DNA of 64,000 bases from JAFGBI01 sp964454025 (lineage in GTDB: Bacteria; Myxococcota_A; Polyangia; Polyangiales; Polyangiaceae), in the NCBI GenBank assembly GCA_964454025.1, contig CAYVRP010000013.1, positions 38,140 to 102,139 on the forward strand. The letters are read 5' to 3'. Position numbers and translations under genes: made by a program. The notes below the pieces were generated by a model. It was not told where the DNA came from and did no database searches. It saw only the letters and a program-made list of their open reading frames with translations. Shown here piece after piece: positions 8,789 through 17,005 of the stretch. Numbering within the stretch: the stretch's first letter is position 1; every line of letters begins with the position of its first letter.

Positions 8789-10252
8789 ATGGTGACGCGC
8801 GTGGCATTCGCGACCGAGTGGCGTGGCGAGCCGGACGCGCACCTCGGGCGCTTCCTGGGGTTCATCGGCGCTTCTTTCGCCCTCCACTTGCCTCTGAGCC
8901 CGCTCCTCGTGTTGTTCGGGTTGGTGGGCCTGCTCGCGCCGTCGCCGGCAGCTCCCCCCGGGGCCAGCGAGGAGCTCAACGCGATCCCCATCGATCTGTT
9001 CGAGGATGACCGCCACGAGCGGGCGGCCGCGCCTGCGGAGCAGCCCGCGCCGGCCATCGAGCCAGCGCCCGCGGAGCCGGCCGCGGTTGCGCCGGTCATC
9101 GTCGATCCGGTGGACGCTGGCGCGCAGATCCCCGACGCGGAGCCGACGGAGCCCCCCGACGCGGGAGGTGACGCGGCGGGGGGGGACGCCGCCTCCGACG
9201 CCGACGCGACCGACGCGGAGGCGCCGCGGGGCGTGAGGGATCCGGTCGCGATCGCGGCGAGGGAGTCGAAGGTCGTCGACTCGAACGCCGTCATCCAGCT
9301 CACCGTCTATGCCGAGAACTTCCGTGCCCATCCGCTGGGTCCTCGGATGGGACGCTTGCTGGCGAACCTCCCCCAGTGGCAGGACTTCTTCGGCCCCGCG
9401 GGGCTCGATCCGGTGGCGAACATCGATCGGATCATGATGGTCGGTCCGGACTTGGCCGACTCCTCGGGGCTGGCGGTCCTCGTCCAGCATCGCCTGGAGC
9501 CAGGGCGAATCCGGGGCGCCGTCGACAGCCTGGTTCAGCGAAGCCATGGGAGCTGGTTGGCTGGCTCCGTGCCGGCGGCCCTCGCGCGCGCCGATCGCGC
9601 CGAGCGCGTGTTCGTGATGCCGTCCCAAACGATGGTGGTGGTGGCTCCGCTCAGCGCGCGTGACTCCGCGCTGTCATTCCCGCCTACCGCTCGCGTGCCG
9701 CCGCCCGAGGGCGACGAGGCGCTGTACGGCGTCCTCAAGGCGCCGGGCTACGCTTTCGAGAAGCACGGCGTGCCGGTGCGGCTGCCGGAGTCGATCGAGT
9801 CGGTGCGGTTCTGGGTTCGCCCGCTCGCGGACGGCGGGGCGGAGGGACGCTTCGTGGCCCAGGATCGGTCTGCCGAGGACGCGCAGCGGACGATGGAGAG
9901 CCTGCGCAGCCAGGCGGAGACGCTGCGCGCGGCCTCGGGACTGATGGGGCTCGGTTCGACCCTGTTCGGACGCCGCCCGAGCGGCATCGAGCCGGAGGAT
10001 CTGGCCGTGATCGTCGTGCTCATCGGGGGGCTCGAGCTCTCGGTCCACGGGAACGAGGTCCACGGCAGGGTCACCGCGGCGCGGCCGGTCTGCGAGGCCG
10101 TCATGGGCCGTATCGAGCAGCAGTTTCGCATGCCTGCCCCCAGCACCCGGCCACCTGGCGCTGCGGCCACCCCGTCGGCGTCCGATTCCGCGCCGTTGGT
10201 CCCGAGGGCCGCGCCGCCGGTCGTGCCAACCGCTGAACCCCAAGCCGAGTGA
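8789..10252 (+). CDS. TonB-like inner-membrane-anchored protein of unknown function
   Basis: A 487-residue protein: a short cytoplasmic head, one hydrophobic helix at about residues 22-50 (ending LLAPSPA), a long Ala/Pro/Asp-rich periplasmic spacer (about 55-165), then a folded domain (about 175-440) that contains a conserved-looking core beginning SNAVIQLTVYAENFRAHPLG, and a second low-complexity Pro/Ala tail. Head, helix and Pro-rich spacer copy TonB topology, but the C-terminal domain is not a TonB domain that I recognise. Homologues appear typical of myxobacteria; this is from recollection of similar architectures, not a search. The ATG at 8789 directly follows an AT-rich patch (CGTATTGT), which leaves little room for a leader. 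It could be an envelope energy-coupling or motility-linked factor. Confidence 0.78.
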   Translation: MVTRVAFATEWRGEPDAHLGRFLGFIGASFALHLPLSPLLVLFGLVGLLAPSPAAPPGASEELNAIPIDLFEDDRHERAAAPAEQPAPAIEPAPAEPAAVAPVIVDPVDAGAQIPDAEPTEPPDAGGDAAGGDAASDADATDAEAPRGVRDPVAIAARESKVVDSNAVIQLTVYAENFRAHPLGPRMGRLLANLPQWQDFFGPAGLDPVANIDRIMMVGPDLADSSGLAVLVQHRLEPGRIRGAVDSLVQRSHGSWLAGSVPAALARADRAERVFVMPSQTMVVVAPLSARDSALSFPPTARVPPPEGDEALYGVLKAPGYAFEKHGVPVRLPESIESVRFWVRPLADGGAEGRFVAQDRSAEDAQRTMESLRSQAETLRAASGLMGLGSTLFGRRPSGIEPEDLAVIVVLIGGLELSVHGNEVHGRVTAARPVCEAVMGRIEQQFRMPAPSTRPPGAAATPSASDSAPLVPRAAPPVVPTAEPQAE

Positions 10253-10258
10253 GGATGC

Positions 10259-10300
10259 GCCCGACAGCGAGGGGATAGGCCCTCTCGGCTTGGGTCGGGC
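10259..10300 (+). terminator. Hairpin after the TonB-like gene
   Basis: GCCCGAC (10259-10265) pairs perfectly with GTCGGGC (10294-10300), and inside it CGAGGG pairs with CCCTCTCG allowing a small bulge. It starts 6 bases after the stop codon. There is no T-run, so it may be an end-protecting hairpin or a weak terminator. Confidence 0.4.
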
Positions 10301-10448
10301 ACCTTGGCGGGGAGCCCGAGGCGTCACCGTCGAGCTCATTGCCGGCCTAGCGCCGCGATGAACTCCCATGCTGCTCCAGCCCCAGGACTGAGCGCGCCGA
10401 AGCGGCCGCCGACCCCGCCGACGGCAGCGGCGCGACCGGAACGCCGCG

Positions 10449-11780
10449 CTAGGTGTCCTCGGGGATGGCGGGCTTCACCGGCGATGCTTCGGATGCCTCC
10501 GGCTCGGCGCGGGTGAGGGTGGGTCCCGGCGAGGGGTCGACCTGTGCTGGGGCCGGCGACACCGCCTCGTCAGCCTCAGGGGCGGACGGACGTGTCTCGT
10601 CGGAGGGAGGTTCGACGGGGGCTCCCGGCGCCACCCCTTCGCCCTCTCGCGACGCAAGATCCGCCGCAAGCCGCCGCAACAGGGCGTCAGCCTCCGCTGG
10701 GTCGAGGCCCGAAACCCCGAAGGGGCGGCCGCGCACGGGTACGAGCAGCAGCCGGCAGCGACCCCGCGCCAGGTCCGAGAGCCAGGTCAGCCCGAAATCG
10801 AGCGCCAGCCCGAGGGCGACCGCGAGCAGGCCCAGGCCGATGAGCGACGGCGATGTGCCCGGGACCCGGACGCCGTCGAGCAGCAGCCCCATTCCGACGT
10901 AGGTGCCGAGGGCGAGCGCGATCAGGCCGGCGTAGAGCGCCGCGCGGGTGTAGCGGACCTCCCGGATGATCCGCGCGACCCCGTCCCGCGTCACCACGGT
11001 CCGGCGCTCGCGGAGCGCCTTCCCGAGCAGCAGGGTTCGCTGGCAGAGCTCGAGCCCGCGGTCGCTCACCGTGAGCTCGGCTGGACGCCGCATCCCCAGC
11101 ATGAGCCGGCCGAGGAGGCGAGCCGCTGCAGACAGGAACAGCCAGCCTGTCACGGCGAGGAGCACGGTCGCCAGCGCCGACCGCGGACCCCGCACGAATT
11201 CGCCCTTCAGACCCGGGGGGCCGACCGCGATGGCGACGGATCGTCGTATCACGGGGGAAGGGTGGCGGTTCCCGATCGCCACGGCGAGCGAGCGCGCGAA
11301 CGGCAGCTTCGAGGCGGCCAGGGCGGCCAGGGCGACCGACGCCGCGGCCGGTGACGCGCGGTTGCTGCCGGTACCCTCCGCGACCTGGGCGACCGCGCGC
11401 CAGATCCCTGCGCTCGCGGACCCGAGCACTGCGTCGACCGATCCCAGCGGATCGTAGGGGCCGTCGGCGCTGAGCCGGACCAGCTCTGCCGCCAGCGGCA
11501 GGGGCACCTCGGGGTTCCCGAGCTCGCGCTCGAGGCCGATCAGGAGCAGCGCGCTCACCACCTCGGCCTCCTGCCTCGTGGCGGGACCGCGTTCGAGCAC
11601 CTCCCCCACGTCCACCTCGCCGATGGTGAGCGCCGTGGAACCCGGTTGCGGCGGGGAAGTCGGCTCTTCTGTCGCCGCCCGGTCGGGCAGGAGACGCGCG
11701 ACGACCCGCGTGGCCCAATGCTCCGCTCCCGGGTGGGCCCGGAGCTCCGCCAGGGTTCGCCTTGGATCGCCGCCGGTCAT
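10449..11780 (-). CDS. Integral membrane protein of unknown function
   Basis: A 443-residue protein with an N-terminal helical soluble part (about 1-190), four likely membrane helices (one near 195-225 containing ATVLLAVTGWLFLSAAARLL, two near 285-330 and one around 330-350), and a Pro/Glu/Ala-rich tail of about 60 residues that is probably disordered. Between the helices is a soluble loop that resembles a small beta-rich domain (AELTVSDRGLELCQRTLLLG). I recognise no family. The ATG at 11780 starts MTGGDPRRTLAELRAHPG; a longer version from 11828 would add 16 residues. It follows panD after 115 bases on the same strand, but no metabolic link is apparent. Confidence 0.72.
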   Translation of the reverse strand: MTGGDPRRTLAELRAHPGAEHWATRVVARLLPDRAATEEPTSPPQPGSTALTIGEVDVGEVLERGPATRQEAEVVSALLLIGLERELGNPEVPLPLAAELVRLSADGPYDPLGSVDAVLGSASAGIWRAVAQVAEGTGSNRASPAAASVALAALAASKLPFARSLAVAIGNRHPSPVIRRSVAIAVGPPGLKGEFVRGPRSALATVLLAVTGWLFLSAAARLLGRLMLGMRRPAELTVSDRGLELCQRTLLLGKALRERRTVVTRDGVARIIREVRYTRAALYAGLIALALGTYVGMGLLLDGVRVPGTSPSLIGLGLLAVALGLALDFGLTWLSDLARGRCRLLLVPVRGRPFGVSGLDPAEADALLRRLAADLASREGEGVAPGAPVEPPSDETRPSAPEADEAVSPAPAQVDPSPGPTLTRAEPEASEASPVKPAIPEDT

Positions 11781-11895
11781 ACGGTCTGCCCCCGGGGAAT
11801 ATCCGAAGGCCGGCGGCGGCGCCAGCATTCGCCGAAGCCGCCGCCGCCCTCGCGGGTCTTCGACCGGGCGTTCCCCGCGGTGAACCGCGCCCGGT

Positions 11896-12303
11896 TCAGG
11901 CGATTCCCGAGTGGGTCGAGTCGAGCGCGGGACCCGGACGTTCGGGAGAAACGTCGTCGATCGGGCGGTTCCGCGAGTCCACCCGCACGATTCGGGGGCG
12001 ATGCCGCCGCGCCTCCGCGGGAGTCAGGTCGGCGAAGGTGGCCAGGATGACGATGTCCCCCGGCTCGTTCAGGTGCGCGGCCGCCCCATTCACGCAGACG
12101 GCGCCGGAGCCCCGGGGTCCCTCCAGGGCGTAGGTCACCAGGCGGGTGCCGCGGGTGACGTTCCAGATGTGGACCGCCTCGTAGGGCAGGATCTCCGCGG
12201 CTTCCATCAACGCGGCGTCGATGGTCACGCTCCCCTCGTACTCGCGATCCGCGTGCGTGACCGTGGCACGGTGGATCTTGGCCTTGAAGACGTTGAGCTT
12301 CAT
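11896..12303 (-). CDS. panD: Aspartate 1-decarboxylase (pyruvoyl-dependent)
   Basis: Makes beta-alanine from L-aspartate for pantothenate and coenzyme A synthesis. The 135-residue proenzyme begins MKLNVFKAKIHRATVT, the classic PanD start, and carries the self-cleavage site Y-E-G24-S25; cleavage there gives the pyruvoyl group on Ser25. Later motifs are also present: YEAVHIWNV (about residues 58-66), GDIVIL near 87 and a C-terminal pair of charged strands. Length fits the family (about 126-140). The ATG at 12303 is fixed by the conserved N-terminus. It is divergent from a small HTH-like gene at 12504. Confidence 0.97.
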   Translation of the reverse strand: MKLNVFKAKIHRATVTHADREYEGSVTIDAALMEAAEILPYEAVHIWNVTRGTRLVTYALEGPRGSGAVCVNGAAAHLNEPGDIVILATFADLTPAEARRHRPRIVRVDSRNRPIDDVSPERPGPALDSTHSGIA

Positions 12304-12503
12304 CCGGTGCCGGTTGGGTCGCGCCGTGGCGGCCCGCACGGTGCGGGTCCACCCAGGCGACGCGGGAAACATAGGCGCTCGGGGCACCCCGTTCAACCCG
12401 GGCTCACCCCCAGCCGCGGGGAGCCTCAGCGAATTTGGCCACCTTGGCGACCGGCCGGTAGGAGAGCTCGACAAGGCAACACGATCGGGAGGTCGGCATC
12501 GCC

Positions 12504-12767
12504 ATGGCGAAGAAGAACAGGCGGGAGATGCTCGAGGATCTGCGGGGAATGCTGCGGGAGGCCTTCCTCCTCCGCGAGCAGGGGGTTCCCTACGCCAAGC
12601 TTGCGCGGGCCCACGGCTACGTCGACGGGTACATGCGGGCGCTGCTGGCAGCTGGGATGGTGACCCAGAAGGAGCTGCTCGCGCTCGTCGCCACGACTCG
12701 GACCGAGGCCCTCGGCCCCGCCACCCGCGAGGTGGAGCCCGAGCCGCTAGGCGTGGCTTCGGCCTGA
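12504..12767 (+). CDS. Small helical protein, possible DNA-binding, unknown function
   Basis: An 87-residue protein starting MAKKNRREMLEDLRGMLREA. Residues about 20-60 form three predicted helices that resemble a helix-turn-helix: a first helix with LREQGVPYAKLARAHGYVDGYMRALL, then AGMVTQKELLALVAT. The phrase GVPYAKLARAHGYVDGYM is similar in shape to the recognition region of resolvase/invertase or sigma-type HTH units, but this is only a pattern match. No membrane or export signal. It stands alone between the divergent panD and the convergent PfkB gene. The start ATG follows GGAGG-like sequence weakly (GATCGGGAGGTCGGCATCGCC). Confidence 0.65.
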   Translation: MAKKNRREMLEDLRGMLREAFLLREQGVPYAKLARAHGYVDGYMRALLAAGMVTQKELLALVATTRTEALGPATREVEPEPLGVASA

Positions 12768-12878
12768 TCGAACTCGTCGCCGACCGGCGGCGCTGCCGGA
12801 CCCGTCGGCGCGGCGGCGCGTCAGCCTTCTCGCGCCCGAAGGGCAAGGTGGGCGCCGACGGACCGCGAGCGTTGGCGA

Positions 12879-13799
12879 TCAGGGCGCGACCCGGAGCGCG
12901 CGCTCGAGCTCGGCGCGGCGCGCAGCGATCTCGGCGAGGCTGGCCTCGGCGAGCCGCCGCGTCCCCACCCCCTCCACGGTGAGCGAGGCCACGGCGGCCG
13001 CCGTCAGAAGCGCGCGTCGGAGGCCGGCGCTGTCGAAGCTCGCCGTGCGCGCCAGCTCCCCCACGAGGGCGCCGGCAAAGGTGTCGCCCGCGCCGGTCGG
13101 GTCCACCGCCTCGTCGAGCAGGTAAGGGGGCGCGAAGAACGTCCCTTCCTCATCGAAGAGCGTGGCCCCGTGCTCACCGCGCTTGCAGACGAGGCGGCGA
13201 GGCCCCATCGCGAGCACCGCCCGCGCGGCCCGCCGGATCGAGTGGTCGCCGGCGAGCTGCCGGAGCTCCTCGTCATTGATGACGAGGGTGTCGACCCGCC
13301 CGAGGACCCGAAGGAGCGTGTCGCGCTCCTGGTCGATCCAGAAGTTCATGGTGTCCGCGGCGACCAGGCGCGGGCGCGCGACCTGGTCGAGCACCTCGAG
13401 CTGGAGCGCGGGGTGGATGTTGGCGAGCAGGATCAGCTCCGAGTCCCGGAACGGCGCGGGCACCGCCGGGCGGAAGTCCGCGAAGACGTTGAGCTGCGTG
13501 TCCAGCGTGGTGCGGGAGCCGAGGTCGGACGAGTAGCGGCCCGCCCAGCGGAACGTCCTCCCGGTCGCGCGAGCGACGCCGGAGGTGTCGATGCCACGGT
13601 GGCCGAGGTCGGCCAAGAAGGCGGCGGGGAAGTCGTCACCCACGACGGCGACCACGCGGACGCGCGCGAAGCGACTGGCGGCGAGGGCGGCGTAGGTCGC
13701 CGCCCCACCGACCACGTTCGGGAAGCGACCGGTCGGCAGCTCGAGGTCGTCGAAGGCCATCGAGCCGACGACCAGGACGCAGGGGGCGGGGGTGGTCAT
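12879..13799 (-). CDS. PfkB-family carbohydrate or nucleoside kinase
   Basis: ATP-dependent kinase of the ribokinase/PfkB superfamily; substrate undetermined. The 306 residues show the family signature 2, DPTGAGDTFAGAL, near 235-247, where GAGD supplies the anion hole and catalytic base. The N-terminus is the typical substrate-binding lobe, with VVGGAATYAALAASRF near 28-43. Length is typical (about 300). Its ATG overlaps the stop of the upstream MTA phosphorylase gene by four bases (ATGA at 13796-13799), so the two are translationally coupled. MTA phosphorylase releases adenine and methylthioribose-1-phosphate; a nucleoside or sugar kinase in this pair could act on purine salvage products, but this is inference. 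It is not closely like MtnK, which is a different fold. Confidence 0.9.
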   Translation of the reverse strand: MTTPAPCVLVVGSMAFDDLELPTGRFPNVVGGAATYAALAASRFARVRVVAVVGDDFPAAFLADLGHRGIDTSGVARATGRTFRWAGRYSSDLGSRTTLDTQLNVFADFRPAVPAPFRDSELILLANIHPALQLEVLDQVARPRLVAADTMNFWIDQERDTLLRVLGRVDTLVINDEELRQLAGDHSIRRAARAVLAMGPRRLVCKRGEHGATLFDEEGTFFAPPYLLDEAVDPTGAGDTFAGALVGELARTASFDSAGLRRALLTAAAVASLTVEGVGTRRLAEASLAEIAARRAELERALRVAP

Positions 13800-14662
13800 C
13801 GCGGCTTCAGCTCCTCGTCGAGCAGCCAGTCGAGGCGCGCGCGGCTCTCGGGGCTGACCGCCTCGGGGCGGGTCATCACGGCGCCGACCAGGGCGCGGGA
13901 GGCGGGGCTCCGGTCAGGGTCGGGCAGGGACGCGACGAGCGCGGCGACCGTGCGCTGCGCGAGAGCCGTGTTCTCGCGCATCACCGCCAGCACCGCGTCG
14001 ACGGTCACCGCCTCCTCCGTCTCGTGCCAGCAGTCGTAGTCCGTGGCGAGGGCGAGGACCGCGTAGGGGAGCTGGGCCTCGCGGGCGAGCTTCGCCTCGG
14101 GCATCGCCGTCATGCCGACGACGGAGACGCCCCACGAACGATAGAGCAGGCTCTCGGCCCGGGTGGAGAACTGGGGTCCATCGATGCAGACATACGTTCC
14201 GCGGGGGTGGACCGTGGCGCCGGCGCGTCCGGCCGCGGCGGCCAGCGCGGCGGCGAGGGCGGGGCAGACCGGATCCGCGAAGCCGACGTGGGCCACCACG
14301 TCCCCCTCGAAGAAGCTCGAGACACGGTGTCGGGTAAGATCGATGAACTGATCGACGACGACCACGTGACCGGGGGCGATCTCGGCGCGCATCGAGCCGA
14401 CGGCGGAGATGCTGATCACCTGACGGGCACCCAGCTGCTTGAGGGCGCAGACGTTGGCGCGGGCATTGATGGAGTGCGGTGGGATCCGGTGGTCGCGGCC
14501 GTGCCGCGGGAGGAAGAGCAAGGTGGTGTCGCCGAGGCGCCCGCGCACGACGACGTCGCTCGGGGGCCCGTACGGGGTCTGTACCGCGATCCGCTCCATG
14601 GCGGACAGCCCCGGGACCTCGTAGATCCCGCTGCCGCCGATGACTCCGAGGACTTGGCCCAT
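13796..14662 (-). CDS. mtnP: S-methyl-5'-thioadenosine phosphorylase (MTAP family)
   Basis: Cleaves methylthioadenosine with phosphate to adenine and 5-methylthioribose-1-phosphate (polyamine and SAM by-product recycling). The 288-residue product starts MGQVLGVIGGSGIYEVPGL, the usual MTAP N-terminus. Phosphate and substrate motifs follow: TPYGPPSD near 29-36, PRHGRDH near 53-59, FIDLTR near 113, and GMTAMPEAKLAREAQLPYA near 189-207. The family includes methylthioinosine and purine phosphorylases, so exact substrate preference is uncertain. The gene lies 74 bases downstream of gmk and overlaps the following PfkB kinase gene by 4 bases. The ATG at 14662 is supported by the conserved start. Confidence 0.92.
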   Translation of the reverse strand: MGQVLGVIGGSGIYEVPGLSAMERIAVQTPYGPPSDVVVRGRLGDTTLLFLPRHGRDHRIPPHSINARANVCALKQLGARQVISISAVGSMRAEIAPGHVVVVDQFIDLTRHRVSSFFEGDVVAHVGFADPVCPALAAALAAAAGRAGATVHPRGTYVCIDGPQFSTRAESLLYRSWGVSVVGMTAMPEAKLAREAQLPYAVLALATDYDCWHETEEAVTVDAVLAVMRENTALAQRTVAALVASLPDPDRSPASRALVGAVMTRPEAVSPESRARLDWLLDEELKPR

Positions 14663-14736
14663 GCCTGGCTCCCGCGTGGTCCGCTGCGCGTACCACGGGC
14701 GTGCGGCGGGGGGCAACCGGGCCGGGGGCGCAGGCC

Positions 14737-15399
14737 TCAGCGCGGCGGGGCCGACTGCGGCGGGCGCGCGCCCCCGAAGCCGCGGCCCTCCGCCAAGAGG
14801 CGCTCGGCGTGGCCGGCGGCGCGCAGGCGCCGGCACTCCTCGGCGCGGAAGATGGCGACGAGCTGATCGGTCGCGAGCTCGAGATCGCCGTTGACGAGGA
14901 CGTAATCGAACATGCCGTAATGCGCGATCTCGTCGAGCGCGGCGGCGTAGCGGCGCTCCACGGTGGCCTCGTCCTCGCTCGCGCGCCCGCGGAGGCGAGC
15001 GCGCAAGGTCGTCATGTCGGGCGGGAGGATGAACACGGTCACCACCTGCGGGAGGAAGCACTTGATCTGTCGGGCGCCCTGGTGGTCCACGTCGAAGATG
15101 AGGCCGCGGGCGCCCGCGGAGGTCGCCCGCTCGACCTCGGCCCGCGAGGTCCCGTACAGGTTGCCGAACACCTGGGCCCACTCGAGAAACGCGGCGGCCC
15201 CGATCATCTCGCCGAAGCGCTGACGTGAGACGAAATGGTACTCGCGCCCGTCGACCTCGCTCGCGCGAGGGGACCGCGTGGTGTGCGAGACGCTGAAGAC
15301 GAGCCCCGGGATCCGGGCCCGCAGCCGCTGGGTCAAGGTGGTCTTCCCGGCGCCGGACGGGGAAGACACGATGAGCGGGAGCGGGCCGTCAGAGGACAT
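14737..15399 (-). CDS. gmk: Guanylate kinase
   Basis: Phosphorylates GMP to GDP with ATP, essential for GTP supply. The 220-residue protein begins with the P-loop SSPSGAGKTTL near residues 12-22. The GMP-binding part follows (SVSHTTRSPRASEVDGREYHF near 37-57), then FDVDHQGARQIK near 98-109 and the lid arginines RLRGRASEDE near 133. It overlaps the preceding yicC gene by 11 bases, and yicC-gmk pairing is common across bacteria. The usual rpoZ gene does not follow; mtnP does. The last 25 residues are an Arg/Gly/Pro tail rich in random residues. Confidence 0.96.
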   Translation of the reverse strand: MSSDGPLPLIVSSPSGAGKTTLTQRLRARIPGLVFSVSHTTRSPRASEVDGREYHFVSRQRFGEMIGAAAFLEWAQVFGNLYGTSRAEVERATSAGARGLIFDVDHQGARQIKCFLPQVVTVFILPPDMTTLRARLRGRASEDEATVERRYAAALDEIAHYGMFDYVLVNGDLELATDQLVAIFRAEECRRLRAAGHAERLLAEGRGFGGARPPQSAPPR

Positions 15400-16261
15400 T
15401 CTGCACCTGTTCTCGCATGCGCTCCGTCTCCGCCTTCATCTCCACCACGAGGTGGGCGAGCGGGGCGTCCTGGCTCTTGGCGCCGACGGTGTTCGCCTCG
15501 CGCGCGACCTCTTGGAGCAAGAAGTCGAGCCGCCTGCCCACCGGCTCATGGCTCGCGAACAGGCGCTCGAGCTGGTCGAAATGGCTGGTCAGGCGCGCGA
15601 GCTCCTCCGTGATGTCACAGCGATCGGCGAGGATGGCGAGCTCGTTTTCGAGCCTTCCGGTGTCGATGGGGACCGAGACGTCGGCGAGGAGCCGCGCGAC
15701 CCGTTCTCGGAGCCGGCCATGGTGGACTTCCAGCACCTCCGCGGCGCGGCGCGCGATCTCGTCGCGGAGCCGGCGCGCGGCGGCGAGGTGCTCGACGAGG
15801 TGCCCGCGCAGGGAGGAGGCCTCGCGCCGTCGCATTTCGTCCAGGGCGAACAGCGCCCGGTCCAGGGCCGCCTGGAGCGCTTCCTGCACCGGCTCCGGCT
15901 CGAACGCGGGTCCGGACGCCACCACCCCGGGCAGCGCGAGCACGGTCGCGAGGGGGAGCTCGGTGCCGGGCGCGACCTCGTCGCGGAGCGCCGTGAGCGC
16001 GGCGTAGAGGGTGCGGGCCCGCTCCACGTGGAGCTGCGGTGGGGGACACGCCACCCCCTGGACGCGAGCCCCGATGTCGTAGCGCCCACGGTCGAGCCGC
16101 TCCCGCGCGAGCTGCTCGACGAAGAACGTGTGCTCGGCGAGCTCCGGCGGCATCCGGACACGGACCTCGAGGAAGCGGTGGTTCAGCGCGCGCACCTCCA
16201 CGGTGACCTCGCCCCCTCCGAGCGGCGCGGCCGCGCTGCCGAACCCGGTCATGCTCAACAC
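15389..16261 (-). CDS. yicC: YicC/YloC-family endoribonuclease
   Basis: Member of the YicC family; characterised members are endoribonucleases acting on RNA in the cytoplasm. The 290-residue protein starts MLSMTGFGSA, the nearly invariant family opening, and ends with the DUF1732 block EMKAETERMREQVQNVL. The internal features EVRALNHRFLEVRVRMP (about 24-40) and the C-terminal HFDQL...RLDFLLQEVAREANT region (about 221-255) also match. It overlaps gmk by 11 bases (15389-15399), the standard neighbourhood. The leader to the DUF507 gene upstream is 179 bases and contains no convincing gene. Confidence 0.95.
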   Translation of the reverse strand: MLSMTGFGSAAAPLGGGEVTVEVRALNHRFLEVRVRMPPELAEHTFFVEQLARERLDRGRYDIGARVQGVACPPPQLHVERARTLYAALTALRDEVAPGTELPLATVLALPGVVASGPAFEPEPVQEALQAALDRALFALDEMRRREASSLRGHLVEHLAAARRLRDEIARRAAEVLEVHHGRLRERVARLLADVSVPIDTGRLENELAILADRCDITEELARLTSHFDQLERLFASHEPVGRRLDFLLQEVAREANTVGAKSQDAPLAHLVVEMKAETERMREQVQNVL

Positions 16262-16440
16262 GCCGCGCCTCCCCGCGGATCGGGCGCGCGCACCCGCCGC
16301 GCCGTCCCGGGTGGCGGGGCAGCGGGGGGGAGCGTGCGCCGTGAGTATCCCCGCGGCGAGGCGGGTCGCGGCGGACGGCGGCCGCTGGATCGGGCGCTCA
16401 GGTCACCGTCGCCGCGGGGGGAGGCGTCGCGCGACATCGC

Positions 16441-16950
16441 TCAGAAACCCTTGCGGCGGCGGATCTCCTCCATCATTCGGCGGTACTCGACCTCCCAGAG
16501 CGCCGTCCCCTCCTTGACGTGCTTGAGCTGGCCGCGTACCTCGGACTGGAGCTTCTCTTCCTCAGCGTCTTCGCTCCGGAGCGGTTCGCGCAGCAGGCGC
16601 CGGAGCTCGAAATCCTCGGCGAAGACCTCGTCCACGTTGCTCGAGTGCATCAGGATCTCGACGAGCTGGTCGAGGAGGTAGTCGACCGCCTCGTCTCCGA
16701 TCCGGATCGAGCGTTGTTCGGCCGCCAGCTTGCGAAGGCGGGGTAGCTCGCTCGGCGGCAAGCTCCGAGAGGCGAGCAGATCCTTCGCCTGTTCGTTGAC
16801 TTCCCGCTCGTCTCGGATGTACTGGTTCAGGATCGACTCGAGGTCCCGCTGCACCTCCAACGGGGACTCGCACTCGATCGCTCCGGCGCCGGTGAGGGCC
16901 TGGACCATCCGGGCAGCGATGGCGGGGACTCGGGCGCCGATGAGCCGCAT
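16441..16950 (-). CDS. DUF507 family protein
   Basis: The 169-residue protein begins MRLIGARVPAIAARMVQALTG, the usual N-terminus of the DUF507 family found in delta-proteobacteria and relatives. It is predicted almost wholly alpha-helical, with a charged coiled-coil-like centre (about 40-150; for example QVRRDL-type repeats and YIRDEREVNEQAKDLL) and a very basic end IRRRKGF. The family has no established function. A longer in-frame start exists at 17019, but the ATG at 16950 gives the conserved opening. The gene follows the RelA/SpoT-like protein after 55 bases on the same strand. Confidence 0.88.
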   Translation of the reverse strand: MRLIGARVPAIAARMVQALTGAGAIECESPLEVQRDLESILNQYIRDEREVNEQAKDLLASRSLPPSELPRLRKLAAEQRSIRIGDEAVDYLLDQLVEILMHSSNVDEVFAEDFELRRLLREPLRSEDAEEEKLQSEVRGQLKHVKEGTALWEVEYRRMMEEIRRRKGF

Positions 16951-17005
16951 GGGAGCGACGACGCTAGCCGGTAACCCAGGCGGGCGCAATCGGTCCTGAC
17001 CGCGC

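Noticed and set aside
6736..9303. Longer L,D-transpeptidase gene up to 9303
   Set aside because: The extra 256 codons are antisense to the TonB-like gene and lack protein features; a signal peptide begins at 8535.
10304..10516. Small gene after the TonB-like protein
   Set aside because: 70-residue frame with random composition, no ribosome-binding site, overlapping the C-terminus of the leftward membrane protein gene.
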